Assembly: GCF_009757775.1 (NCBI RefSeq)
Contig: NZ_RHLK01000001.1
Location: forward strand, 99,608-163,607
DNA from: Paenibacillus lutrae
GTDB lineage: Bacteria; Bacillota; Bacilli; Paenibacillales; NBRC-103111
Reading direction: 5' to 3'
Length of the DNA stretch: 64,000 bases
Of the stretch, positions 51,205-60,453 are shown piece by piece; the stretch's first letter is position 1, and each line of letters begins with the position of its first letter. The translations under genes were made by a program, and so were the position numbers. The notes under the pieces are model-generated. The model saw only the letters and a program-made list of their open reading frames with translations. It was not told the DNA's origin and did no database searches.

Positions 51205-51732
51205 ATGGAATTTTTGAGAACAAACCGCTATGCAGCAGGGCTTTTGCTCATATTGAGGGTTTATCTTGGCTGGAAATGGATGACCGCAGGCTGGGGCAAA
51301 ATTACGGGTGGATTTGATGCTTCCGGCTTTATTAAAGGGGCGGTTTCCAAGCCGGTTGTCGACAAAGCAACGAATGAATTGGTATACCCTACGTATCATG
51401 CTTTTCTAGAAAATGTTGCATTACCTGGTATTGGCGTGTTTAACACTCTCGTACCATGGGGCGAATTTCTTGTCGGATTAGGTCTAATTTTGGGTGCTTT
51501 AACGACAGCTGCCGCGTTTTTCGGCCTGTTAATGAACTTCATGTACATGTTTGCCGGAACAGTGAGTACCAATCCATGGATGATCCTTCTGGGTGTGTTC
51601 GTAGTAGCTGCTGGCGCAAATGCGGGTAAATTCGGCGTCGATTATTATTTACTGCCCTACCTGCGGTCCAAATTCGGAAGAAAAGCGCGAGTATCCAGTG
51701 TCTCCGATCGGTCTCCTATTATGGATTCGTAG
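51205..51732 (+). CDS. DoxX family membrane protein
   Basis: A 175-residue membrane protein with four predicted helices. RYAAGLLLILRVYLGWKWMT and GWGKITGGFDASGF are typical of DoxX/TQO small-subunit-like proteins, with later helices GEFLVGLGLILGALTTAAAF and AGTVSTNPWMILLGVFVVAA. The family includes the thiosulfate:quinone oxidoreductase subunit DoxD/DoxX and others linked to redox stress. The activity here is not known. ATG 51205 follows AAAGGAGAG. It has its own promoter and a cre site in the leader, so it is probably catabolite-controlled. Confidence 0.88.
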   Translation: MEFLRTNRYAAGLLLILRVYLGWKWMTAGWGKITGGFDASGFIKGAVSKPVVDKATNELVYPTYHAFLENVALPGIGVFNTLVPWGEFLVGLGLILGALTTAAAFFGLLMNFMYMFAGTVSTNPWMILLGVFVVAAGANAGKFGVDYYLLPYLRSKFGRKARVSSVSDRSPIMDS

Positions 51733-51882
51733 AGTCTTAATTCGATTATGATCGTATGATACTTTGGCAGTTACTGACCGGTTAACCCGGTTTTACAAAA
51801 GGGTATGAACCTGCAAGGCCCGTTGGCCTTCTTTGTAAGCGGCATAGACTTTAATGCGTCACATTGCAAAACTAAAAAAACC

Positions 51883-51906
51883 TCCCCGGAAACGGGGATT
51901 TTTATT
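51883..51906 (+). terminator. Terminator downstream of doxX
   Basis: TCCCCG and CGGGGA flank GAAA, followed by TTTTTA. It also has A's on the 5' side, so it can work on both strands. Confidence 0.85.
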
Positions 51907-52039
51907 TTGTCCGCAATCCCTAATGGCGTTGTACAATATGCTAAAGAATTTTTTGAAAAGTAGATTACACTTTGACAAGAACAGAAAAAGAACACAATAA
52001 GTCTATGAAGAAATGAACAATCAAACGGGAAACGAAAGT

Positions 52040-52072
52040 GGAGAACTGCAGCGGCAGTTACTCCGCTTTTTC
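52040..52072 (+). terminator. Terminator in the HAD upstream region
   Basis: GGAG-AACTGC pairs with GCAGTT-CTCC around AGCG, followed by GCTTTTTC. Confidence 0.75.
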
Positions 52073-52272
52073 ATTTATAGAAGGAAGGGTCACCCAGTTT
52101 CAAATGTCGCTAATGTAAGTCAAGAGTGGAGCTGCTCCGGCAGTTCTCTGATAAATCTACATATAGAAAAGGAAAACGATACAGTCGTATTGAATTTCCT
52201 ACTAAGCTAAGTGATACAGTCTAGGGATCGATGACAATTCATTGTGAATCGGTTAACGAAAGGGGAAAAGAG

Positions 52273-52941
52273 ATGGTTACAGGCGTCCTATTTGATTTAG
52301 ACGGGACTCTGCTGGACAGGAATCTTTCATTGCTTCATTTTGCCGATGCCCAGTATGACAGCTTGTTCACAACCTATGCAGAGGACAAACAAGTTTTTAT
52401 AAATCGGTTTATTGAATTAGACCAAAGGGGATACGTCTGGAAAGATAAAGTGTATCAGCATCTTATCGAAGAGTATCGTTTACCTTATACATGGGAAGAA
52501 CTGCTGGACGATTATTTAAATGGATTTCCAAAGTACGCCGTATCCTTTCCGCATACCCTGCCGTTATTAGAGAGCCTCAAGAAGAAAGGGTACAAGCTTG
52601 GCATGATTACGAATGGATTTAAAGATTTTCAGTCAGCCAATATAGATGCGCTTGGAATTCGCTCTTGTTTCCATGACATTCTGATCTCAGAACAGGCGGG
52701 ACTTCGCAAACCGGACCCGGCAATTTTTAGAATGGCGGCTGAAAGGCTGCAGATTAAACTGGATAACTGTGTTTATATCGGGGATCATCCTGTGAATGAC
52801 GTTGCTGCGAGCCGGTATGCAGGTATGCGAGGAATCTGGAAAGAGGACAACTACTATCCGGATGATTTTGAGTATGATGGAATCGTAAGAGATCTGCTGG
52901 AGCTTGAACCTATTCTGGATAAATGGACTGCAAGAATTTAA
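52273..52941 (+). CDS. HAD-superfamily hydrolase (YfnB-like)
   Basis: A 222-residue HAD phosphatase. Motif I is LFDLDGTLLDR at residues 5-15, motif II is MITNGFKDFQ, motif III is RKPDPAIF (catalytic Lys) and motif IV is YIGDHPVNDVAASRYAGM. The helical cap after motif I fits the small-molecule phosphatase group. It probably dephosphorylates a sugar or nucleotide phosphate. ATG 52273 follows AAAGGGG. A short TM protein and a histidine-phosphatase gene follow on the same strand; a joint transcript is possible. Confidence 0.9.
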   Translation: MVTGVLFDLDGTLLDRNLSLLHFADAQYDSLFTTYAEDKQVFINRFIELDQRGYVWKDKVYQHLIEEYRLPYTWEELLDDYLNGFPKYAVSFPHTLPLLESLKKKGYKLGMITNGFKDFQSANIDALGIRSCFHDILISEQAGLRKPDPAIFRMAAERLQIKLDNCVYIGDHPVNDVAASRYAGMRGIWKEDNYYPDDFEYDGIVRDLLELEPILDKWTARI

Positions 52942-53000
52942 TTAATAAGATTAATGATTAATGATATTAAATATATATAATCGAGTGGAGGTTAACCCCT

Positions 53001-53222
53001 ATGAAGCTAATCGGCACTATTCTGGCTTGTTTTCCTTTAGTCTATGTACTTATTTGGTTTGAAATCTATGGCTATGCGATTGGAGCAGCGATTGTAATAG
53101 GAACTCTGTTCAGAATCTGTTATATGCTGCATCAAATCCGGCGTACCCTTGGGACCATGAATAGACATGAGCTCAAACAATACAACCAGGCTCTTGTAAA
53201 TAGAGCTTTAATGGAGAAATAA
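53001..53222 (+). CDS. Small two-helix membrane protein
   Basis: A 73-residue protein. Two membrane segments fill residues 3-40 (LIGTILACFPLVYVLIWF, GYAIGAAIVIGTLFRICYML), then a short basic tail HQIRRTLGTMNRHELKQYNQ. ATG 53001 has GTGGAGGTT upstream. I do not recognise the family. It sits between a HAD and a histidine phosphatase gene, with 59- and 37-bp gaps. Confidence 0.65.
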   Translation: MKLIGTILACFPLVYVLIWFEIYGYAIGAAIVIGTLFRICYMLHQIRRTLGTMNRHELKQYNQALVNRALMEK

Positions 53223-53259
53223 CAGCCAGACAGCACTTTAAATAACAGGAGGAGTTAAA

Positions 53260-53889
53260 TTGATTACAATCGGATTCGTCAGGCATGGGAGTACGAAGTG
53301 GAATAAGGAAGGAAGAATTCAGGGGAGCTCGGACATTGCGCTTGATACAGACGGGTTGAAGGAAGCATCCAGACTGGCTGAACGAATTAGTCATGAACAA
53401 TGGGACCGGGTTTTCTCCAGTTCTCTTCTGCGTGCGCTGCAAACCGCTAACCAATTAGCCCCCCTTACCCGTGATACGAAGGTTCATCTAGATTCAAGAT
53501 TACGGGAAGCAGGCGGAGGACTAATCGAAGGAACCACGGAAGCGGAACGGGTGGCCAAGTGGGGAGTTAATTGGCGAGAGCAGAACCTTGGGGTAGAAAG
53601 CGCCGAGAGTATGATCGCCAGAGGTACTTCTTTCCTCATGGAAATGTCCGCCAAATACCCCGGAGAGAACATACTGATCGTCAGCCACGGGTCTTTTATT
53701 CGTACGATGCTGAGACATCTTGCACCGGATACAGGCAGGGATACGTTCTTGAATAATACGTCTTTGTCCGTCCTGCACTATGATCTCCGTACTTGGAGCT
53801 GCGAGCTGTATAACTGCACCCGGCATCTGATTGAGCAAGAGGAAGCATATGGGGAATCACCTCAAGAAACGGAAAAACTCGTACGCTGA
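53260..53889 (+). CDS. Histidine phosphatase (phosphoglycerate mutase family)
   Basis: A 209-residue histidine phosphatase. FVRHGSTKWNKEGRIQGSSD holds the catalytic His, FSSSLLRALQTANQLA the second Arg, and LIVSHGSFIRTMLRHL the second His. These are the full set for the PhoE/CobC-type group. It removes phosphate from a small substrate; the exact one is unknown. The start is TTG 53260 with AGGAGGAGTT just upstream. It may be cotranscribed with the HAD and TM genes ahead of it. Confidence 0.92.
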   Translation: MITIGFVRHGSTKWNKEGRIQGSSDIALDTDGLKEASRLAERISHEQWDRVFSSSLLRALQTANQLAPLTRDTKVHLDSRLREAGGGLIEGTTEAERVAKWGVNWREQNLGVESAESMIARGTSFLMEMSAKYPGENILIVSHGSFIRTMLRHLAPDTGRDTFLNNTSLSVLHYDLRTWSCELYNCTRHLIEQEEAYGESPQETEKLVR

Positions 53890-53981
53890 GCAGCACATCA
53901 CATGAAAAAAAAGGATTCTTAAAGGAAGTCCGGTTCTCGTAAAGTCAGTGAAGTTCAAGCAATCTTCCCCGTAAGCGTAAT

Positions 53982-55049
53982 CTACAGCAAGCGGTCAAAG
54001 AAAGCGCGAAGCGGGTTAGTTTCGCCAGATGGTGACTGGAAACGTTCCTGGATAGCGCGAAAATCAGTGTTGTCACTGATTTGGTCGATACCGCCGAACC
54101 TAAAGGCAGCAAGCTTGCGGAGAGATGAATCCTTTATCTTGGATACCAATGCATCTGCAAAACGATTACCCCCGATTACCGAAAACGGCCGATCGAAGAA
54201 GAGATTTACCTTCACTTCAATTGGTTCGGTCAATTGCAGTTCATTATGCATCTGTGCGACAATTTGATAGGTTGTCGATAGTGCTTGCTCTCGCTCTCGC
54301 CACTCTTTTGCGTTCTGTGCTGCTTGCAGATGAGGCAATAACTCATCTGCACAAGCTAGTTGCCGGAAGGCGGTGCCGAACCATTTGGGATAAGGGGCAT
54401 AGCGCCGTTCGATTAGGAAGCAAAGACTCATGACGTCCCTAATGAGTCGAGAAGCAATAAGAGCCGCCCCCAGTTCATCTCCCGCAAAGCCTGCCCTGGG
54501 CATAAGGTGTTCCTCCTGTCCGATACGGTGCCAAACCGATGCCATCAGAAATAGCCATACATCCGGCGGATAAAAACTCAGATGCTCGCGAACGACTGTC
54601 AGCTCGCCGATATCATCCCGGTAGACGGTACCACCTGTAAGCTCTGCCAATGTCTGAGCAGGGATAGTCAGCCAGTCGAGCAGCTCCAAACCCCCGAACA
54701 ATCTGAGGGGTGAGAGTCCCAATCGTCTGCCGAAATAGGCGGGAACTGTGGTCACAATCGTTTGATCGACTTCAAGCGGGAAACCATTAAACGTTGCAGG
54801 GGCTGCCTTATGGAGGGCCGCATAAATGGCTTCACGCTGAGATACGTCGGCTTCACGGACGAATATCAGCACACGCGGCCCCCAGTCGTGGTCGCGCGAC
54901 ATTGGTGTATCGAAACCCAGAACTTCGCTACCTGTGCCGACAAGCGCTGATGCATACGATAACGTGGGCATGGCAGACGAAAGACGAGGCACAATATAAT
55001 TATCATAAAACCGCTGGCTTAACTGAACACCTGTGATATTGTCGCACAC
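53982..55049 (-). CDS. DUF4037 nucleotidyltransferase-like protein
   Basis: A 355-residue protein. The N-terminal half resembles a DUF4037/minimal nucleotidyltransferase: SALVGTGSEVLGFDTPMSRD, then HDWGPRVLIFV, where GSE and the DHDWG acid cluster take the place of the GS...DxD motif. The C-terminal part is helical (MASVWHRIGQEEHLMPRAGF, SVIGGNRFADALVS), as in DUF4037. It may transfer a nucleotide to a small molecule; the substrate is unknown. The start is GTG 55049 with AAAGGAGTT upstream on the minus strand. It is monocistronic. Confidence 0.8.
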   Translation of the reverse strand: MCDNITGVQLSQRFYDNYIVPRLSSAMPTLSYASALVGTGSEVLGFDTPMSRDHDWGPRVLIFVREADVSQREAIYAALHKAAPATFNGFPLEVDQTIVTTVPAYFGRRLGLSPLRLFGGLELLDWLTIPAQTLAELTGGTVYRDDIGELTVVREHLSFYPPDVWLFLMASVWHRIGQEEHLMPRAGFAGDELGAALIASRLIRDVMSLCFLIERRYAPYPKWFGTAFRQLACADELLPHLQAAQNAKEWREREQALSTTYQIVAQMHNELQLTEPIEVKVNLFFDRPFSVIGGNRFADALVSKIKDSSLRKLAAFRFGGIDQISDNTDFRAIQERFQSPSGETNPLRAFFDRLL

Positions 55050-55287
55050 GATTTGTAACTCCTTTCAGCAAGTAGATACCAACAATGAGGTTTTCATCAG
55101 AGAGGCGGTAACGAGCCCTGTTTGATCGATGCCGCTAAGCAAAAATACGCCGATTAATATTTATTATGATCCTATTCTGACGCGTTTTCCAGTGGTCTAT
55201 TAACTTCAGCTTGAGATATCGTTCTTTCTTACCTAAAGAAAGACTCAGATTGGTATTCAGTCTAATTGGCAGGTAAGCTTAAGGTAG

Positions 55288-55337
55288 AAGGAGCTTACTA
55301 CGCTTATTTTAAAAGGAGCTTACTACGCTTATTTTAA
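55288..55337. repeat. Perfect 25-bp tandem duplication
   Basis: The unit starts AAGGAGCTTACTACGC and ends TTATTTTAA; copies lie at 55288-55312 and 55313-55337 and are identical, with a 5-base start of a third copy after them. The 3' end of each unit and the start of the next share AAGGA, consistent with slippage or a recent duplication. Confidence 0.9.
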
Positions 55338-55415
55338 AAGGATTACATTAAAAAAGCCTTGGCCTCAAGAATCATCTGCGTCAACGTTAACGAGTACGAT
55401 ACCTGAAAACAACAA

Positions 55416-55458
55416 CCAAAAAGTCGGTAATCCTAGCGTAGGAAAGCCGGCTTTTTTT
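55416..55458 (+). terminator. Terminator ahead of the antiporter gene
   Basis: AAAAAGTCGG pairs with CCGGCTTTTT, with an inner TCCTA/TAGGA helix, then more T. It belongs to an upstream or pervasive transcript, since no gene is seen just before it. Confidence 0.75.
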
Positions 55459-55628
55459 GGTGTAAACTGTCTTAGCCATTACGTTATTGGTTGTCGCTCC
55501 CTTTTGCTTAAATGAACCTTTCCGGTACGTTAAGGAGAGGAATTTGGCTTTTTATATCCATTTTTGGGCAGGCTAGCTGTATGTGTATATGAGTATTCTT
55601 TACTATTGCGTAAGGGGCTAGAGACGAA

Positions 55629-57626
55629 ATGGAACTATTTATCATGGTGCTGATGCTGCTCGTGCTCATTGGCTTGTCCAATGTTATCAACCGCTTTATT
55701 CCGTTCGTTCCGGTGCCGCTTATTCAGATCGCGCTTGGAGTAGCGGCAGCCTATATGCCGGGGTTATATCATGTGCCTTTGAATCCCGAATTGTTCCTGG
55801 TCTTGTTTATTGCGCCGCTGCTCTTTAATGACGGGAAAATCACTCCGCGTGACGAACTTTGGAAGCTTCGCGGTTTCATTCTGCTGATGGCGCTCGGACT
55901 GGTATTTGCCACCATCCTTATTGCGGGTCCGTTTATTCACTGGCTTATTCCGGCGATTCCGCTGTCGGCTGCGTTTGCTCTCGCGGCGATTTTGTCGCCC
56001 ACGGATGCGGTAGCTGTCGGTTCTCTATCCGGACGAGTCAAGCTGCCCGGCAAAATCATGCGTCTGCTCGAAGGGGAAGCGCTGATGAATGACGCATCCG
56101 GGCTGGTTGCGTTCAATTTTGCCATCATGGCGACCGTGAGCGGGCAGTTCTCATTGCCCAAAGCAATCGGGAGCTTCATTGTCATCGCCGCTGGCGGACT
56201 GCTCATTGGTGCGCTGCTTGGCTTTATGATCATTTGGCTGAGGGTGTTCCTCCGGCGCCTCGGTATAGAAGATGTAACGCTGCACATGCTCATAATCATT
56301 CTTACACCGTTTCTCATCTATCTGGCTGCCGAAGAGTTTCATCTTTCGGGGATTCTAGCTGTCGTAGCGGCAGGAGTCGTTCATGCGGTCGAGAGAGATC
56401 GGCTGGAGTCGAGTTCATACCGTCTTCGTGTCGTATCGGATAGCACCTGGTCGGTCATTCTTTTTTCCCTGAATGGTTTTGTGTTCCTTTTACTCGGGCT
56501 CGAAATACCAGGTGTTGTAGTGAAAATATGGGAGGACCCCGCATACAGGAACGGACAAGTAATCGGCTATATTCTTGTGATTACTGCCGTGCTGATGACG
56601 CTCAGGTTCTTATGGGTGTGGGCCACAGACCGGGAGATCCGTTCGGCGCTGCTGACCGCTCTCTCTGGAGTGCGTGGCGCCTTGACACTCTCGGCCGCAT
56701 TCTCCATTCCATTGATTCTGGCGGATGGAAGCCCGTTCCCCGAACGGAGCCTGATCCTGTTTATATGTGCAGGTGTCATCCTGCTGACGCTAATTTCGGC
56801 CAGCGTGCTCCTTCCCCTGCTGACTTGCAGGCCCGAAGAACCCGGTACGGATACCCGGGACCGGATTGAAGAAGAGCGCAGTGCGCGAATCCAGGTGCTT
56901 AGTGCCGGGCTGCGCTCGGTACGTGAAGAGATGGACGATGAGAATACACCGGAAGTGCTGGAACTGATTTCCGATTATAGCCGGCGTCTGCAGCAGACGA
57001 GATTGGAAGGCAAATCAGACTTCGGGGAAGGCTGGAAAGCAGCAGTCGGCATTCGTTTAGAGGCATTGAAGACAGAACGAAGAGTCGCCGAAGAGTGGCT
57101 GCTGGATAAGAAAATCTCACAGGAGCTTGCAGACAGATTCCAATCTTCGCTTAGCCAGATGGAGCTGATCCTGACGAACCGGCTGAAGGTGAAAATCCTG
57201 TTGATTCTGGCAAGATCAGCTTTGTCCCGAATGCTTAAAAGGAGCAGAAAAGGGTTAATGACGCCTTCGCATCCAAGCTGGGATACGTTCAAAGCATTGA
57301 AATTGGAGGCAATTAACGCGGCCATTGAACAAATGAAGCATTTGGAGACCCAGGACAATAAGGATACGGTACATTCGGTCATTGCTGATTACCGCGATAT
57401 GGAGCTGCATCTACAGAACGACAGATACCGAGGTTCTTCCAGGAGCAAGCCCAGCTTGAAGAGCAGGGAGCTGGAGTTGAAAGCGATCCAGGCTGAACGG
57501 AATGAAATTCAAAGAATGTATGAGCAAGGAGATATCGATCGCAACCTGGCGGGTATTCTGAGAATGAATGTCAATTACCGCGAAGCGAGTATGTTTGCAT
57601 CCAAAACCGTTCATGCAGAAGCTTAA
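55629..57626 (+). CDS. CPA1 family Na+/H+ antiporter
   Basis: A 665-residue protein. Residues 1-395 hold 11 to 12 membrane helices. LSPTDAVAVGSLSGRVKLP and RLLEGEALMNDASGLVAFNF are the core CPA1 motifs with the ion-binding ND pair, and LSGVRGALTLSAAF follows. The C-terminal 270 residues are cytoplasmic and helical (RIEEERSARIQVLSAGLRSV, EREEW-type repeats and ELELKAIQAERNEIQRMYEQ), a likely regulatory tail as in NhaP/YjcE antiporters. It exchanges Na+ or K+ for protons. ATG 55629; AAGGGG lies about 12 bases upstream, so the ribosome site is only fair. Confidence 0.92.
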   Translation: MELFIMVLMLLVLIGLSNVINRFIPFVPVPLIQIALGVAAAYMPGLYHVPLNPELFLVLFIAPLLFNDGKITPRDELWKLRGFILLMALGLVFATILIAGPFIHWLIPAIPLSAAFALAAILSPTDAVAVGSLSGRVKLPGKIMRLLEGEALMNDASGLVAFNFAIMATVSGQFSLPKAIGSFIVIAAGGLLIGALLGFMIIWLRVFLRRLGIEDVTLHMLIIILTPFLIYLAAEEFHLSGILAVVAAGVVHAVERDRLESSSYRLRVVSDSTWSVILFSLNGFVFLLLGLEIPGVVVKIWEDPAYRNGQVIGYILVITAVLMTLRFLWVWATDREIRSALLTALSGVRGALTLSAAFSIPLILADGSPFPERSLILFICAGVILLTLISASVLLPLLTCRPEEPGTDTRDRIEEERSARIQVLSAGLRSVREEMDDENTPEVLELISDYSRRLQQTRLEGKSDFGEGWKAAVGIRLEALKTERRVAEEWLLDKKISQELADRFQSSLSQMELILTNRLKVKILLILARSALSRMLKRSRKGLMTPSHPSWDTFKALKLEAINAAIEQMKHLETQDNKDTVHSVIADYRDMELHLQNDRYRGSSRSKPSLKSRELELKAIQAERNEIQRMYEQGDIDRNLAGILRMNVNYREASMFASKTVHAEA

Positions 57627-57650
57627 ATCATGGAGAAGTATGCAGGATAG

Positions 57651-57682
57651 AAGTCCGCAAGTTTAGCTTGCGGACTTTTTTT
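57651..57682 (+). terminator. Terminator after the antiporter gene
   Basis: AAGTCCGCAAG and CTTGCGGACTT flank TTTAG, followed by T's. Confidence 0.92.
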
Positions 57683-57849
57683 CATTTTGTTGAAGGCTTC
57701 TTCTACCATTATGCTGCCGCCCATCTTTATACAAAAAAAATTTTAGGAAAACTATGGAAATGATTCTGATATAATAAGCTGGTGCGCTAATTTAGAATAA
57801 CTAAACGGATTAATCCATGTATTAATTACGTGCGAAAGGAAACAAAATC

Positions 57850-58503
57850 ATGGGAATTAAAGCGGTACTATTTGATTTTGACGGAACGTTAGCGGATACG
57901 CTGCCACTTTCTTTTGCAGCATTCCGGTCCGTTTTTTTGAATTATGAGAACCGTCAGATGAGCAACGAAGATATTATACATACATTCGGACCGACCGAAG
58001 AGGGGATTATCAAACTACATATTACCGATAAAAAGTCCGTACATGCGGCAATCGAACATTACTATGAAGTGTTTGAGAAAGACTTTGAGAATCAAGTCGT
58101 CCAATCGCCGGAAATGATGGATCTATTGGAACAATTAGCTGAGCGCGGTATTAAACTGGGGATCATAACCGGGAAGAGCAGAAGATGCCTCGATATTTGT
58201 TCCGTTAAATTAGGACTGGAAGGGAAATTCGAGCTGTCTATTACGGGAGATGACGTCGTTAAAGCCAAACCCGATCCGGAAGGAATCTTAAAGGCTATCC
58301 GGCAAATGGGGCTTACAAAAGAAGAGGTTATCTTTGTAGGAGACAGCAATGCGGACATGATGGCAGGCAAGTCGGCAGGTGTTGTTACAATGGGCGCCCA
58401 GTGGTTCGGTACCGTTCAGAATCAAGAATTGTCACCGGCTCCGGATCATGTATTAACAAGTACGCTTGAGTTGATTAAGCTGGTGAAAACGCTTAGAACA
58501 TAA
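57850..58503 (+). CDS. HAD-superfamily hydrolase
   Basis: A 217-residue HAD phosphatase of the phosphoglycolate-phosphatase-like group. Motif I is LFDFDGTLADTLP, motif II GIITGKSRRCLD, motif III KAKPDPEGI, motif IV FVGDSNADMMAGKSAG. It is closely similar to the HAD at 61967-62617 over the whole length (LFDFDGTLADTLP, FGP-E-GII, TGDDV), so they are paralogs. ATG 57850 has GAAAGGAAAC upstream. It is monocistronic. Confidence 0.9.
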   Translation: MGIKAVLFDFDGTLADTLPLSFAAFRSVFLNYENRQMSNEDIIHTFGPTEEGIIKLHITDKKSVHAAIEHYYEVFEKDFENQVVQSPEMMDLLEQLAERGIKLGIITGKSRRCLDICSVKLGLEGKFELSITGDDVVKAKPDPEGILKAIRQMGLTKEEVIFVGDSNADMMAGKSAGVVTMGAQWFGTVQNQELSPAPDHVLTSTLELIKLVKTLRT

Positions 58504-58631
58504 CCCCGATCCTTTTATTCCCACAAGTAAAAGAAAAAAATGTCACAAAACAGACGAACCATATATATCCAATTCCTGCTATACTAGTCTAGCTTTGAGA
58601 AACAGATATACTAGGGGGCAGGAAAAGATTT

Positions 58632-59252
58632 ATGTGGGATGCAATAGGAGCAATTGGAATGTTAGGTTGTCTGGTTCTGCTTGTCTGGGCCGTCATTTCG
58701 TTGGTTAAGCGTAACGGAAAGGCTAAAAAAATGTTTGTAGGTTCGGCTGCTTTATTCATAGTCATGGTGATTGGGGCTGTGAATTCATCTTCATCCAAGC
58801 AGTTAACGCCTGCGGCTCCGGTTATTTCGCCAACGGCCGTGCCGACGCCGACGGCTGAAGCCGCTGCGACACCAACAGTGTCACCAACCGTGACACCAAG
58901 CGCGACACCAACCGCGACACCTGCGTTGGAGCCGGCATCTACCGCAGCCGCGGAGCCAGCTAAGACATCGGCGGCGACGCAGGCGCCGGTACCTACAGAG
59001 GCGGCACCTGTACCTGCAGCGCCAAAGCAGGAGTCTCCTAAAGAAGCCATAAAACCGGCTGCAACCGCAGCACCGAAGCAAGCAACGGCCAAGCCGGCAC
59101 CAACACCTAAGCCAGAACCCAAGAATGCAAATGTGTCTTACAAAAACTGCACAGAGGCCAAAGCGGCTGGAGCCGCGCCTCTTTATGAAGGCGATCCGGG
59201 CTACAGTACGAAGCTGGACAGAGACCGGGATGGAGTTGCCTGCGAGAAATAA
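58632..59252 (+). CDS. Membrane-anchored Excalibur-domain protein
   Basis: A 206-residue protein. Two membrane segments (residues 3-22 and 36-50) are followed by a low-complexity Thr/Pro/Ala linker of about 110 residues, then a C-terminal Excalibur calcium-binding domain (VSYKNCTEAKAAGAAPLYEG, DPGYSTKLDRDRDGVACEK, with the DxDxDGxxCE calcium loop). Such proteins carry the domain outside the cell. ATG 58632 has AGGGGGCAGGA upstream. A strong terminator follows. Confidence 0.92.
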   Translation: MWDAIGAIGMLGCLVLLVWAVISLVKRNGKAKKMFVGSAALFIVMVIGAVNSSSSKQLTPAAPVISPTAVPTPTAEAAATPTVSPTVTPSATPTATPALEPASTAAAEPAKTSAATQAPVPTEAAPVPAAPKQESPKEAIKPAATAAPKQATAKPAPTPKPEPKNANVSYKNCTEAKAAGAAPLYEGDPGYSTKLDRDRDGVACEK

Positions 59253-59279
59253 CATCAGGACTTGCAAGTAAATGATAGG

Positions 59280-59335
59280 CTCCCCTTGTAGTAGGCAGGT
59301 TAGATAACATAACCTGCCGCTATAAGGGGAGTTTG
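59280..59335 (+). terminator. Terminator after the Excalibur gene
   Basis: CTCCCCTT/AAGGGGAG and GGCAGGTT/AACCTGCC form a two-part stem, followed by TTTG. Confidence 0.88.
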
Positions 59336-59392
59336 TCATGTCAACATTATGGTATGATTTCCACAACAATTTACAAGGAAAGAGGGGATCAC

Positions 59393-59908
59393 TTGAACAA
59401 GCGGGAGCAAGATTTTCTTCTTCGTACGGAGAAATTTGTCCAGCAGTGTCTGGCTGGGGACAGCAGCGGTCACGACTGGTGGCACATTCACCGCGTCAGA
59501 CAAATGACCCTCCGTCTTGCCGCACAAGAGAGAGCAGATTCTTACGTGTGTGAACTGGCTGCCTTACTACATGATGTAGCGGACGAGAAGCTTAACGATT
59601 CCAAAGAGGGTGGCCTTAATAAGGTTAGAGTTTGGCTGGAACAAAACCAGCTTGAACCTGATCAAATAGAGCATGTGCTGGAAATTATATCGACCCTGTC
59701 ATTTAACGGGGGATCCAATCCGCCTATGCGCACGATTGAAGGCAGGGTCGTTCAGGATGCCGACCGCCTGGATGCTTTGGGAGCCGTCGGGATTGCTCGT
59801 ACTTTTGCCTATGCAGGTTATAAAGGACATATAGTTATTAATCAAATAATAGGAGGATGTAAGCTTGCTCGACTATTTATCCATACATGCACAAAAAGCC
59901 TATCGTGA
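59393..59908 (+). CDS. HD-domain hydrolase, C-terminally truncated
   Basis: A 171-residue HD protein of the YpgQ/YedJ type. HDWWHIHRVRQM, LAALLHDVADEK and VQDADRLDALGAVGIARTFA are the HD motifs that bind metal and act on nucleotide or phosphate esters. Normal members continue for about 40 more residues after GIARTFAYAGYKG; here the frame changes to an unrelated tail (IVINQIIGGCKLARLFIHTC) and stops. The break lies where an AT-rich segment begins. The start is TTG 59393 after AAAGAGGGG. The metal site is intact, so partial function is possible. Confidence 0.82.
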   Translation: MNKREQDFLLRTEKFVQQCLAGDSSGHDWWHIHRVRQMTLRLAAQERADSYVCELAALLHDVADEKLNDSKEGGLNKVRVWLEQNQLEPDQIEHVLEIISTLSFNGGSNPPMRTIEGRVVQDADRLDALGAVGIARTFAYAGYKGHIVINQIIGGCKLARLFIHTCTKSLS

Positions 59909-60377
59909 AATCATTAACATCACCGAGCACCCGGATCTGTTATTTTCAAACGACCCCGCTTTGCTTTCTTCTGAATATGCTTACAATTCAACTTATTTAT
60001 TCGGCTTTAATCGCTTAATCCGTAAGAATCGGATAACAATACCCGTCCTTGCAGCTTCATTGAACGGTTTAATGGATGGGATAGAGAGCTATTTACGCCA
60101 CTATTACACAGCCAAAGATTTTGTTATAACCGTTAGTGCTGATCCGCTGGTTCCGGCTTTTAAATTGTCCATCGTTTCTTATTATAAAGAACATCATCAG
60201 TTAGACGGGCATGTTTCTTTGGATGAAGTTGTGGAGTGGTATAGGATGAATGCCTGCTGGGATGGAATTAAAATCGTGAGTGAAGAAAAGCCTAATGGAA
60301 TTTTATGTGAAGACATAGAGGAGGCGAAGACGGAAAATATTTATCCTAAACATTTTAGAATTTTAAATTTAACATAA
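59865..60377 (+). CDS. Hypothetical protein of an AT-rich insert
   Basis: A 170-residue protein I do not recognise. It is helical (LDYLSIHAQKAYREIINITE, LMDGIESYLRHYYTAKDFVI) with a C-terminal mixed region. The start is TTG 59865 with GGAGGATG upstream; it overlaps the end of the truncated HD gene. Base composition is lower in GC than the preceding genes. A terminator follows. Function unknown. Confidence 0.65.
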   Translation: MLDYLSIHAQKAYREIINITEHPDLLFSNDPALLSSEYAYNSTYLFGFNRLIRKNRITIPVLAASLNGLMDGIESYLRHYYTAKDFVITVSADPLVPAFKLSIVSYYKEHHQLDGHVSLDEVVEWYRMNACWDGIKIVSEEKPNGILCEDIEEAKTENIYPKHFRILNLT

Positions 60378-60400
60378 TAAATATTATGTAAACAATAACA

Positions 60401-60430
60401 GATCAAGGAACTCTCCTTGATCTTTTTTTT
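60401..60430 (+). terminator. Terminator before the DeoR-type gene
   Basis: GATCAAGGA and TCCTTGATC flank ACTC, followed by eight T. Confidence 0.92.
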
Positions 60431-60453
60431 ATGTAATTCACCTGATTGTATCG

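Larger units (their letters stand above)
51733..52272. other. 540-bp intergenic region with two terminators
   Basis: It contains intrinsic hairpins at 51883-51906 and 52040-52072. Short frames cross these hairpins and have poor starts, so I see no gene. Confidence 0.6.
55050..55628. other. 579-bp intergenic region with a tandem duplication
   Basis: It contains a perfect 25-bp tandem repeat (55288-55337) and an intrinsic hairpin at 55416-55458. No gene is supported. Confidence 0.65.

Noticed and set aside
52013-52210. A 65-residue open frame on the plus strand
   Set aside because: It runs through an intrinsic terminator hairpin (52040-52072), has no proper ribosome site and resembles no protein I know.
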